A stretch of 48,567 bases of DNA. Origin: Lachnospiraceae bacterium. Lineage in GTDB: Bacteria > Bacillota > Clostridia > Lachnospirales > Lachnospiraceae. A model generated the notes under the pieces. That model was not told where the DNA came from. It saw only the letters and a list, made by a program, of their open reading frames with translations, and searched no databases. Where the stretch lies: positions 1 through 48,567 of the forward strand of contig JAILRP010000021.1 of assembly GCA_024698075.1 (NCBI GenBank). The letters are read 5' to 3'. The translations under genes and the position numbers were made by a program. Positions 24,073 through 32,962 of the stretch are shown in pieces. How positions within the stretch are numbered: position 1 is the stretch's first letter; each line of letters opens with the position of its first letter.

Positions 24073-25314
24073 ATGAGCAGAACAGAGGATCTTGGCAGAA
24101 AATACAACATCGCGGTTGCGGGAACAGGATATGTAGGAATGTCGCTTGCTGTGCTCCTCGCCCAGCACAACCACGTGACGGCGGTTGACATAATTCCGGA
24201 AAAGGTGGAGATGATAAACAGAAGGATCTCGCCGATAAAGGATGAATACTTAGAAAAATACTTAGCTGAAAAGGAGCTCGACCTTACCGCCACGTTAGAC
24301 GGCGACAGTGCATATGCACATGCGGAATTCGTGATAATAGCAGCTCCGACTAACTATGACAGCGATCAGAACTTCTTTGACTGCTCGGCGGTCGAATCCG
24401 TAATAAAGCAGGTGATGAGAGTCAATCCGAAGGCGGCAATGGTCATAAAATCAACGATCCCCGTAGGTTATACTCTCTCGGCGAGAAAGAAGTTTGCTAC
24501 CGACAGGCTTCTGTTCAGCCCGGAATTCCTTCGGGAGTCAAGGGCTCTCTATGATAACCTTTACCCTTCGCGCATTATCGTATCATGCGATGAGAGCACA
24601 GAAGCGGATGCCCGGCTGTTTGCCGCGCTCCTTGAACAGGGCGCCCTCAAGGAAGACATAGATGTGCTTTTCATGGGATATACCGAAGCGGAAGCCGTAA
24701 AACTCTTTGCAAACACTTATCTGGCGCTTCGGGTATCGTATTTCAACGAGCTTGACACCTATGCCGAGTCAAAGGGACTTAATACGGAGGAGATCATCAG
24801 GGGCGTATGCCTAGACCCGAGGATCGGAGACCATTACAACAATCCGTCATTCGGATACGGCGGATACTGCCTTCCCAAGGATACAAAGCAGCTCCTGGCC
24901 AACTTCGAGGATGTCCCGCAGAACATGGTGACTGCGATAGTTGAGAGCAACAGGACACGTAAGGACTATATCGCCGACCGGGTCCTGGAGATTGCCCGAA
25001 AAAACTGCGGCAGATGCGATGGAAGCGGCACGATGACGATAGGTGTATTCAGGCTCACGATGAAGAGCAATTCCGATAATTTCCGCAATTCATCCATACA
25101 GGGCATCATCAAACGTGTGGTCGAAAAGGGAGCAGGTGTCATAATATACGAACCCTCGCTTTCCGACGGGGATATGTTTGACGGATGCAAGGTAGTGAAC
25201 GATCTTGAGACTTTTAAGAAAATGAGCAATGCCATAATAGCCAACAGATACGATCCGTGCCTTGATGATGTGGCGCAGCGTGTATATACAAGGGATATAT
25301 TCAAACGCGATTAG
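24073..25314 (+). CDS. ugd: UDP-glucose 6-dehydrogenase
   Basis: NAD-dependent oxidation of UDP-glucose to UDP-glucuronate, a precursor of acidic surface glycans; about 413 residues. Seen: the Rossmann [35 protein letters not shown], the Lys-Asn segment [18 protein letters not shown], and the catalytic Cys in [21 protein letters not shown] (24061-24067), inside the end of addB, places the start at 24073. The gene sits between addB and addA with gaps of 2 and 15 bases, so it is almost certainly in the same transcript as the DNA-repair genes. Confidence 0.95.
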   Translation: MSRTEDLGRKYNIAVAGTGYVGMSLAVLLAQHNHVTAVDIIPEKVEMINRRISPIKDEYLEKYLAEKELDLTATLDGDSAYAHAEFVIIAAPTNYDSDQNFFDCSAVESVIKQVMRVNPKAAMVIKSTIPVGYTLSARKKFATDRLLFSPEFLRESRALYDNLYPSRIIVSCDESTEADARLFAALLEQGALKEDIDVLFMGYTEAEAVKLFANTYLALRVSYFNELDTYAESKGLNTEEIIRGVCLDPRIGDHYNNPSFGYGGYCLPKDTKQLLANFEDVPQNMVTAIVESNRTRKDYIADRVLEIARKNCGRCDGSGTMTIGVFRLTMKSNSDNFRNSSIQGIIKRVVEKGAGVIIYEPSLSDGDMFDGCKVVNDLETFKKMSNAIIANRYDPCLDDVAQRVYTRDIFKRD

Positions 25315-25329
25315 ACAGGAAACAGACAG

Positions 25330-28300
25330 ATGGAACCAACAGGCAATCAGAAGCTTGCGATCGGAATAAGGGACTGTAACGTGCTTGTGTCCGCTGCTGC
25401 AGGGAGCGGAAAGACAAGTGTTCTTGTTGAGCGCGTTGTCAGAAGGATAACGGATGAGCGCCTGGACGTTGACCGCCTGCTCATAATGACTTTCACTAAA
25501 GCGGCCGCCTCAGAACTGCGTGACAGGATAAGGGAGGCGATCGACAAAAAGATAACGGAGCTTCGGAAAAAGCCCGGGTGCGACCCGGAGATGCTCTCGC
25601 ATCTGGAGAAGCAGAGCATGCTTGTCCACAATGCGAGCATAACTACGATACACGGCTTCTGCAAAAGCGTCATTACGGACCATTTTGATGAAGTATCGCT
25701 TGACCCGGACCATCGCATAGCGGATGAGAACGAGTGTAAGCTCCTGAAGGCCGATGCTCTTGATGAATGCATGGAAAATGCTTATGAGAAGGGGGATGAG
25801 TCCTTCCTTGAAGCGGTAGAGTGCTTTTCGGGCATGAAGGGAGACGGAGGCTTTGCCGACCTGGTGATCCCGATACACAGCTTTCTGACCGCCAGTCCCG
25901 ATCCCGAAGAGTTTGCAAAAGAGTGCCTGGCGGCCTATGAGCCGTCCTCTTTTGAGGAATTCAGGGATTCTGCCATCGTAAGGAAGTTTGAAGGAAGCAT
26001 ACTGAAAGAGCTTGACCGGCTTAAAGAGGCGGTTTTGCGTGCAAAGACCATCATAGACGGGCATGAGGAACTGAATCCGTACAGAGCCTGCATAGAGGCG
26101 TATATCGCGTTTTTTGAGGATACTGCGGAGGATGTTTCCAAATCCGCAAGCGTGTATGAAAGTGTCCGCCGGGCGTTAGGATGCGCCGATTTTCCCGGAT
26201 TCGGGAGGGTGAACACCAAAAATCTTGATCCGGAGGCTCTTGCGGCAAAGGATGCCGTGGGATCCTGCCGCGATACAGCCAAGAGCGGGATCGGATCGCT
26301 GAAGGAGAAACTTGCGTTTGACCTTAATGCAGTCTATGAGCATATCCTTACGGCTTCGGGTCCCTTAAAGGCACTTATAGGGCTTGTGCTTGATTTTGAT
26401 AAGGTCTACGGGGCAAAGAAAAGGGACCTCAATGTGATAGATTACGGCGATATGGAGCACATGGCGGTCAGGATACTGAAAAATCCTGAGATAGCCGCCT
26501 CATACCGCGAGAGGTTCGCTGAGATATATGTTGACGAATACCAGGACAGCAACATGATACAGGAGGTGCTCGTTTCACTGATCTGCCGTCATGATCCGGG
26601 CAACGTGTTCCAGGTAGGTGATGTTAAGCAGAGCATTTACAGGTTCCGTCAGGCCCGCCCCGATTTATTCCTTTCCAAATACAACTCTTATTCTCCTGAT
26701 GAGCGAGGCGATGACAGAAGGATACTTCTGAATGACAACTTCAGGTCCCGCAGGGAGGTCGTGGATGCGGTAAACGAGGTGTTCGAACGAATAATGAAGC
26801 CCGATCTTGGAGGGATTGATTATGATGAGTCAAAGCTTGTATACGGTGCCACATGCTATGGAGACGCGGGCGACAGCACATACAGGACCGAACTCATCAT
26901 AGGACTTAATGATGAGCTCTCTGCGGCCGAGATGAATGCGGCCATAATCGCAGGGAAGATATCATCGATGATAAGATCCGGATTTATCGTATATGATAAG
27001 GCGGCTGATACGATGCGCCCCGCTTCGTACAGGGATTTTACGGTACTTGTGCGGTCGATCAAGAAGATGGAGCCGGTATTTCGCGAAGTATTTGCCTCCG
27101 CCGGGATCCCTCTTGCCGTAACCGGACGAGAGGGATATTTCGGGACGCTTGAAGTCAGTACGGCACTTTCATTTCTGTCTGCGGTGGACAATCCTTTCTG
27201 CGACATACCCCTAGCTGCACTCATGAGAAGCCCGGTCGGAGGATTTTCTGATACGGACCTTGCAAGGCTCTCGGTTTCGGGGCAGAACAGTAAGTGCCTG
27301 TATGACAGGGTAAAGCTTGCCGCGCTTTCCGGGGATGCGGACCTTAAGGAAAAGTGTGAACGCATCATCTCCTTCCTCAGAAAATACAGGGAGATGTCCG
27401 GATATACTCCTGTACACGGCATCCTGGCGGATTTTATAGATAATGAGTACGGCGACTATGTAAGATGCATGGACAAGGGGGAGCAGAGGATGGCGAACCT
27501 TGCCATGCTCCTGTCAAAGGCGGAAGATTACGGCAGAACCAATTTCAGGGGACTTTATCAGTTCGTAAGATATATAGACCAGGTGCGGAAATACCAGATA
27601 GATGACGGAGAAGCGGGGATCAATTCCGAAAATGATGACGTTGTGAGGATCATGACCATGCATGGCAGTAAAGGCCTTGAATTTCCGGTATGTTTCCTCG
27701 CGGGCATTGAAAAGGGAAGAAACAGGCGGGACGAGACCGGATCCGTCATATGGAGCATATCCGGGGGCTTCGGGTGCTCGTATACCGACCTTAAGAACAG
27801 GACAAAGGGGACTACGCTCCCCAAGATGATCGTCAGTGAAGAGAACAGGCTTGATTCCCTAGCCGAGGAGATGAGGATATTCTATGTTGCAATGACCCGT
27901 GCCCGAGAAAAGCTCATTATGGTAGGATGCGGCAAACAGGAGTTTTCAGGCACTGCCGAAAGTGCGGAAAGGGCCTCGTCTTATCTGGACATGCTGAGGT
28001 CGGCATACGGAGAGGAAGGCTTTTCGCATATCGACATCAAGCATGTGACGGAGGAAGATCTGGTACTGTCAAGGCTTCGTGAGCACATGGAGAGGGAGTC
28101 GGCAGGAGATAAGCTTCTGGCTCTTGCCAGGAAAGGGGCAGACATAGGAGTTTCTGAAGTTCCGGAATACTTAAAGCCGCTCTCGTTTATGTATCCTTAC
28201 CCCATAAATCCTGCCCTTACGGCCAAACTGTCCGTTTCTGAGCTTAAGCACAGGGCGATGAAGGAAATGGAAGACAAAAGCGCCATCGTGGATGAAGGCG

Positions 28301-28878
28301 AGCGGCTGTTCAAGGAAACCGACCCGGAAAACTACATACCCGTGTTTATGCGAGCCGAGGGACAGACCGCGACGGGTGGGACTTTCTATGGAACGGCATT
28401 CCACAGGATATTGGAACTGTGGGACTATGCGGCATTTGAAGGAGAGGATGTCACACCGGCGGATGTTGATGTATTTGTGGAGAGAATGCGCTCCCTGCAT
28501 CATATGGACGGAGCGGAGGCGGATGCGATAAGAGCTGCGGATGTAGCAGCATTTCTCAACTGTCCGCTCGGCAGGAGGATGAAGAATGCCGCCGTGGAAG
28601 GACGCCTTTTCAGGGAGCAGCCGTTTGTCATAGGTGCTGACGAAGACGGTGAGACCATTCTCGTACAGGGGATCATAGATGCGTTCTTTACGGAGCCTGA
28701 CGGGATCACGGTCGTTGATTATAAAACCGACCGCGTGGACAGGGAGGAGATGCTGGTAAACAGGTACAGGACGCAGCTCGAGTATTACGGCAGGGCGCTT
28801 TCTCAGATAACCGGCATGAGGGTCAAGGCACTTTCGATATATTCCACCAGGTTCAGGAAGCAGATAGATATCGCGTGA
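25330..28878 (+). CDS. addA: ATP-dependent helicase/nuclease subunit A (AddA)
   Basis: UvrD-type helicase plus RecB-type nuclease, 1182 residues. Seen in order: Q-motif TGNQKLAI, Walker A SAAAGSGKT (21-29), motif Ia LIMTFTKAAASELRDRI, Walker B YVDEYQDSN (about 401-409), motif III VFQVGDVKQSIYRFRQARPDLF, motif V MTMHGSKGLEFPVCF, motif VI YVAMTRAREKL and the nuclease VVDYKTDRV near 1135. Both activities should be intact. It acts as a complex with AddB. It lies 15 bases after ugd and 17 before the VTC gene. Confidence 0.97.
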   Translation: MEPTGNQKLAIGIRDCNVLVSAAAGSGKTSVLVERVVRRITDERLDVDRLLIMTFTKAAASELRDRIREAIDKKITELRKKPGCDPEMLSHLEKQSMLVHNASITTIHGFCKSVITDHFDEVSLDPDHRIADENECKLLKADALDECMENAYEKGDESFLEAVECFSGMKGDGGFADLVIPIHSFLTASPDPEEFAKECLAAYEPSSFEEFRDSAIVRKFEGSILKELDRLKEAVLRAKTIIDGHEELNPYRACIEAYIAFFEDTAEDVSKSASVYESVRRALGCADFPGFGRVNTKNLDPEALAAKDAVGSCRDTAKSGIGSLKEKLAFDLNAVYEHILTASGPLKALIGLVLDFDKVYGAKKRDLNVIDYGDMEHMAVRILKNPEIAASYRERFAEIYVDEYQDSNMIQEVLVSLICRHDPGNVFQVGDVKQSIYRFRQARPDLFLSKYNSYSPDERGDDRRILLNDNFRSRREVVDAVNEVFERIMKPDLGGIDYDESKLVYGATCYGDAGDSTYRTELIIGLNDELSAAEMNAAIIAGKISSMIRSGFIVYDKAADTMRPASYRDFTVLVRSIKKMEPVFREVFASAGIPLAVTGREGYFGTLEVSTALSFLSAVDNPFCDIPLAALMRSPVGGFSDTDLARLSVSGQNSKCLYDRVKLAALSGDADLKEKCERIISFLRKYREMSGYTPVHGILADFIDNEYGDYVRCMDKGEQRMANLAMLLSKAEDYGRTNFRGLYQFVRYIDQVRKYQIDDGEAGINSENDDVVRIMTMHGSKGLEFPVCFLAGIEKGRNRRDETGSVIWSISGGFGCSYTDLKNRTKGTTLPKMIVSEENRLDSLAEEMRIFYVAMTRAREKLIMVGCGKQEFSGTAESAERASSYLDMLRSAYGEEGFSHIDIKHVTEEDLVLSRLREHMERESAGDKLLALARKGADIGVSEVPEYLKPLSFMYPYPINPALTAKLSVSELKHRAMKEMEDKSAIVDEGERLFKETDPENYIPVFMRAEGQTATGGTFYGTAFHRILELWDYAAFEGEDVTPADVDVFVERMRSLHHMDGAEADAIRAADVAAFLNCPLGRRMKNAAVEGRLFREQPFVIGADEDGETILVQGIIDAFFTEPDGITVVDYKTDRVDREEMLVNRYRTQLEYYGRALSQITGMRVKALSIYSTRFRKQIDIA

Positions 28879-28895
28879 ACTATAAGGACTAAACT

Positions 28896-29621
28896 ATGGA
28901 CGGATACCGCAGGGAACTGAAATTCATAATATCCGATGCATTGATGCTCGACATCAGAAACCGCATCGGAACTATCATGAAACCTGATGAGCATCAGAGC
29001 AGGGATCATTACCGGGTGAGGAGCATATATTTTGACAATCCTTCACATACGTGCATAAGAGAGAACCTTGCCGGGGTGTCCACAAGAGAAAAATACAGGA
29101 TCAGGACATATGACTGCGACAGCCGGACTATCATTGCCGAGATCAAGATAAGGCACAGAAGCACGGTATCAAAAATGAGCACTCCGATAGACACCGCTCT
29201 GTTTGACGCCCTTATATCCGGAGACCGTGAAAACGCCGCAGGTGTGCTCAGATCCCGCATCGATGAAAGCGGGGCGGCCGGATCCGGAAAGTCATGCCGT
29301 GTTCTCGAGAAGTACCTTGTAAGGATAGCCTCGGAGGCTTATTCCCCTTCGGTGATGGTCGATTACGAGCGGAGCGCCTATGTTTATCCGGCCGGAAACG
29401 TCCGGATCACTTTTGACAGAAATGTATTTGGATCGCAAGAGTATTCACGCATGTTCGATAATGCACTTACGGGAAGGCCGGCGCTTGACCATGGCCTTCA
29501 TATACTCGAGATCAAGTATGATGAGTTCCTTCCGGATGAGATAAAAGCCGTGCTCGGCGGGATGCAGCTTGAGGCCTCGAGCAGTTCGAAATATGCCGCC
29601 TGCGCCCTTCGGTTCATATGA
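28896..29621 (+). CDS. VTC-domain polyphosphate polymerase-like protein
   Basis: A 241-residue protein that is essentially one VTC domain; in yeast Vtc4 this tunnel-shaped domain makes polyphosphate from ATP. Seen: YRRELKFII at the start, YRVRSIYFDNP, REKYRIRTYD, EIKIRHRSTVSK, VMVDYERSAYV, RITFDRNV and the C-terminal HILEIKYDEFLP with a Glu that fits a metal ligand. The basic and acidic tunnel residues all look present. No membrane segment is fused; the membrane partners are probably encoded downstream (DUF4956 protein). AAGGAC precedes the start. Whether the product is polyphosphate is not shown by sequence. Confidence 0.87.
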   Translation: MDGYRRELKFIISDALMLDIRNRIGTIMKPDEHQSRDHYRVRSIYFDNPSHTCIRENLAGVSTREKYRIRTYDCDSRTIIAEIKIRHRSTVSKMSTPIDTALFDALISGDRENAAGVLRSRIDESGAAGSGKSCRVLEKYLVRIASEAYSPSVMVDYERSAYVYPAGNVRITFDRNVFGSQEYSRMFDNALTGRPALDHGLHILEIKYDEFLPDEIKAVLGGMQLEASSSSKYAACALRFI

Positions 29622-29650
29622 TGTGGGAACCGGCACGGACAAAAAGCTTG

Positions 29651-29679
29651 TTTAATATGAAAAGATATTAATGTATAAT
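29651..29679 (+). promoter_or_regulatory. Promoter close to the YidC-sulfatase gene
   Basis: TATAAT (29674-29679) lies 17 bases after TTTAAT (29651-29656). The start site would be near 29686, only about four bases before the ATG at 29690, which has no Shine-Dalgarno sequence. Confidence 0.55.
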
Positions 29680-29689
29680 AAATGCTGTT

Positions 29690-32257
29690 ATGGGTGAAAT
29701 ACTGTATGATCTGGTGATCAGGCCGATCTTTCTGCTGCTTGAGATCGTTTTCAAAACGGCTTATTCAGTCTGCGGCGATCCCGGAATATCGATAATAGCC
29801 GTCAGCCTTACGGTAAACATACTCATTCTGCCCCTGTATCTGAAGTCTGATGCACTCACTGCCGCAGACCGTGCCATACAGAAGAAGATGGAGCCGTGGA
29901 TCAGGCACATACGAAGGACTTTCAAGGGTGACGAGCGTTTCATGATCCTATCCGAATATTACAGGCAGAACGACTATCAGCCGTATTATGTTCTGAGGAG
30001 TTCGCTGTCGCTGCTGCTTCAGATTCCTTTTTTTATCGCCGCTTACAAGTTCCTGTCGGAGCTTCAGCTTCTTCACGGCGTGCCTTTCCTGATGATAAAG
30101 GATCTTGGCAGTCCCGATGCCATAATCCGTGCAGGAGGTCTTTCAATAAACCTTCTTCCGGTCCTGATGACGGCGATAAACCTTGTATCTTCGGCCATAT
30201 ATACGAAGGGCGGCCCGCTTAGGGAGAAGATTCAGACGATAGCACTGGCCCTCGTATTCCTGGTCCTTTTGTATAACAGCCCTTCGGGACTTGTTTTTTA
30301 CTGGACTCTCAATAATCTTTTCTCGCTCGGCAAGAACGCGGTCATGTCTGCCATGGAGCATGCGGGCCCTGTACGGACGAAAAAGAAGGCAGAACATGGC
30401 GTTGATGAGCACTATGGCGGTATCTGGCTGTCATCATCGCTCTTCATCTCGGCATTTATCGGAATGGTCATTCCGCTGTCGGTCATCATTTCATCGCCGC
30501 TTGAGTTCATAAAGCGCGGTAAATATGCCGACCCGACGCTGTATGTATATTCTGAGGCGGCTACGGCCGCGGGATTTTTCCTAATATGGTCCGGAGTCAT
30601 ATTCTACCTCGGGACCCCCTTTTTCAGGCGTATTTATGCAAAAGCATGCATGTGCGCGGCGGCCGCCTTTTTTATTGATTTTATGGTCTTCGACCGCAAT
30701 TTCGGTGTGCTTTTTGAAGACCTGAAATTTTCGGAGACCTTCGGTTATTCGCCGTATGAGATGATACTGAACCTGGCAACGCTGCTTTTTGCCGTACTGA
30801 TACTGATGATCCTGGTAAAAGACCACAGGCGCGGCGTAGTCCTGGCAATGTCGATACTTGCAGTAAGTTCCATAGCCGTATCGGTATACCAGACGGCCAC
30901 CACGTCCGTGAAAGTCAGAAGATCGGAGAACTACTGGTCATCCACATATGTTGCCGAAAAGTTCGATCCTGTGCTCAGGTTTTCAAGGACAGGGAAAAAT
31001 GTAGTCTTACTCGTGCTTGACAAGGCAATAGGCGGATATTTCCCGTATATAATGGGGGAAAAGCCCGAAATTGAAGATGAATTTTCGGGTTTCGTCTTTT
31101 ACCCCAATACTGTGTCGACATCCGCATGCACGAGCCAGGGGATCCCCGCTCTTTACGGCGGATATGAATATACGGCATGGGCCGTGAACCGGAGGGCAGA
31201 GGATACCTTAAAGGATAAGATGAATGAGGCCCTCACGGTCCTTCCGAGGCTTTTTTCGGATGCCGGCTATGACAGCGTGATATGCGACATACCATATGGA
31301 AACTTTAAGGATGACGGAGATCTTTCCATATATGATGATATTGGAGGATGCGACTCTTTCTGGCTCACAACCGGCATATATTCGGGTCTTCTTACCGAGG
31401 ATGAGCTGAAGGCGACCGATCCGGACCGCCAGGTCCGCAATTTCTTCTGCTACAGCTTATGCAGGGCGGTTCCGCTTGTCATGCAGAAGCTGATGTATGA
31501 CGACGGAAACTACAATGCGCTCTACCCGAACAGGGTGACCAATTCGTTCGCAAACAGTTATGTTGTGATGAAGCACCTTGGTGAGCTTACGAGCATAACG
31601 GATGACGGTGCGGGGGAGCTTATTGTCATGCAGAACTATATGACGCATGAGCCGACATTCCTCGATCCGCCGGATTACCGGCTGACATCGGTCACCGAGC
31701 ACAACAGCACCGAGGGCAGAAACATGACGATAGGCGGCAGCACGCTCCTTCTGGATAACGATGACCGTCTCAAAAGTTATGACTCGAACGTATCGGCATA
31801 TCTTTTTGTCGCAGATTGGCTAAAAAAGCTTAAAGAAGAGGGAGTCTACGACAATACGAGGATAATCATAACCGCCGACCACGGATACGCTTACGGCCAG
31901 ATGGAAAGCCTTGTCATGGATGACATAGGGCTTGATGCCGAGGCGGTAAACCCCATCCTTCTCGTGAAGGACTTTGGATCCGAGGGTAAGCTCAGGCAGG
32001 ACGATTCGTTCATGACAACTGCGGATGTGCCTGCAATGGCTATGGAGGGACTGATAGATTATCCCGTCAATCCGTATACGGGCGCATTGATATCGAGTGA
32101 GCAGAAAACAGAGGGCCCGCTCATAATAAATGCATCAACAAACGGGATCACGGGACATCACGGCGAATATACCTATGACATTTCCGACAGCCGCTGGTAT
32201 ACGGTGAAAGACAGCATATTCAGCAGGGAAAACTGGGAAATCTATAATGACCAATGA
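29690..32257 (+). CDS. YidC/Oxa1 domain fused to LtaS/sulfatase-like domain
   Basis: An 855-residue protein. Residues 1-220 look like a five-helix YidC/Oxa1 core: VNILILPLYLKSD matches the first YidC helix, LQIPFFIAAY the second, and PSGLVFYWTLNNLFSLGKN the last. The groove Arg of Firmicute YidC2 aligns with Asn43. More helices follow (about 245-400), then an extracytoplasmic alkaline-phosphatase-superfamily domain (about 435-790). It has VVLLVLDKA (Asp443 as metal ligand), STSACTSQGIPALYGG (Thr or Ser nucleophile candidates 474-482), ITADHGYAYGQ (Asp730-His731) and HHGEY near the end. It may be a phospho-transferase or hydrolase for an envelope polymer whose membrane part derives from YidC. 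Confidence 0.88.
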   Translation: MGEILYDLVIRPIFLLLEIVFKTAYSVCGDPGISIIAVSLTVNILILPLYLKSDALTAADRAIQKKMEPWIRHIRRTFKGDERFMILSEYYRQNDYQPYYVLRSSLSLLLQIPFFIAAYKFLSELQLLHGVPFLMIKDLGSPDAIIRAGGLSINLLPVLMTAINLVSSAIYTKGGPLREKIQTIALALVFLVLLYNSPSGLVFYWTLNNLFSLGKNAVMSAMEHAGPVRTKKKAEHGVDEHYGGIWLSSSLFISAFIGMVIPLSVIISSPLEFIKRGKYADPTLYVYSEAATAAGFFLIWSGVIFYLGTPFFRRIYAKACMCAAAAFFIDFMVFDRNFGVLFEDLKFSETFGYSPYEMILNLATLLFAVLILMILVKDHRRGVVLAMSILAVSSIAVSVYQTATTSVKVRRSENYWSSTYVAEKFDPVLRFSRTGKNVVLLVLDKAIGGYFPYIMGEKPEIEDEFSGFVFYPNTVSTSACTSQGIPALYGGYEYTAWAVNRRAEDTLKDKMNEALTVLPRLFSDAGYDSVICDIPYGNFKDDGDLSIYDDIGGCDSFWLTTGIYSGLLTEDELKATDPDRQVRNFFCYSLCRAVPLVMQKLMYDDGNYNALYPNRVTNSFANSYVVMKHLGELTSITDDGAGELIVMQNYMTHEPTFLDPPDYRLTSVTEHNSTEGRNMTIGGSTLLLDNDDRLKSYDSNVSAYLFVADWLKKLKEEGVYDNTRIIITADHGYAYGQMESLVMDDIGLDAEAVNPILLVKDFGSEGKLRQDDSFMTTADVPAMAMEGLIDYPVNPYTGALISSEQKTEGPLIINASTNGITGHHGEYTYDISDSRWYTVKDSIFSRENWEIYNDQ

Positions 32258-32284
32258 CAATAAGATCATGTACGGAGGCACAGT

Positions 32285-32959
32285 ATGAGTTTTAAGGACT
32301 TAATCTCAAACAATTTCATCAGCGGATTTTCGGGGGCGGACATTACCGTGGCGGAGATAATCACGACTCTCGGCGTGACTTTCCTCATAGCATTGTATCT
32401 GTTCGCGGTATACCGTTTTATCACCGAGAACGCGTTTTATTCAAAGGAATACAATATTTCGATGGTCGCCATGGCCATTGTCACGGCGGGGATAATCCTC
32501 GCGATGCAGTCGAGCCTTGTTATCTCCCTCGGCATGGTCGGCGCCCTTTCGATCGTAAGGTTCAGAACCGCGATAAAAGAGCCCATAGACCTGCTGTTCC
32601 TGTTCTGGTCCATAGGAACCGGAATAATATGCGGGGCGGGACTTTATAAGGTGGCAGTCGTCCTGGCGGTATGCGTGACGATCGCCATAGCGCTCCTCAA
32701 GTTCATTCCCGAGAGCAGGACGGGGATGATGCTGTTTGTAGGGTCGGCCGGAAAAATACCGTCAGAGGAACTCTACGGGGCGGTCAAGCCATACGGAAGG
32801 ATCGTCAGCGTAAAGTCGGTCAACATGACTTCTTCGGGCACCAATGCGGTCTATGAGGTCAGGGTTAAGATGGCCGATGAGATGGTTCGGGCCGTCAAGG
32901 GCATAGAAGGAGTTGACAGCGTATCGCTTGTCAGCCATGACGGAGAATTCAGAGGTTAG
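32285..32959 (+). CDS. DUF4956 family membrane protein
   Basis: A 224-residue protein with about four membrane helices (roughly 20-45, 58-85, 102-118, 120-140) and a soluble C-terminal domain. Seen: GMVGALSIVRFRTAIKEPIDLLFLFW, the signature of DUF4956. The C-terminal part (about 150-224) resembles a small ferredoxin-like fold. DUF4956 genes are frequently found beside VTC-domain and CotH genes, as here, so it may be the membrane partner of the VTC enzyme. CGGAGG precedes the start. It ends 3 bases before the CotH gene. Confidence 0.87.
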   Translation: MSFKDLISNNFISGFSGADITVAEIITTLGVTFLIALYLFAVYRFITENAFYSKEYNISMVAMAIVTAGIILAMQSSLVISLGMVGALSIVRFRTAIKEPIDLLFLFWSIGTGIICGAGLYKVAVVLAVCVTIAIALLKFIPESRTGMMLFVGSAGKIPSEELYGAVKPYGRIVSVKSVNMTSSGTNAVYEVRVKMADEMVRAVKGIEGVDSVSLVSHDGEFRG

Positions 32960-32962
32960 ATA

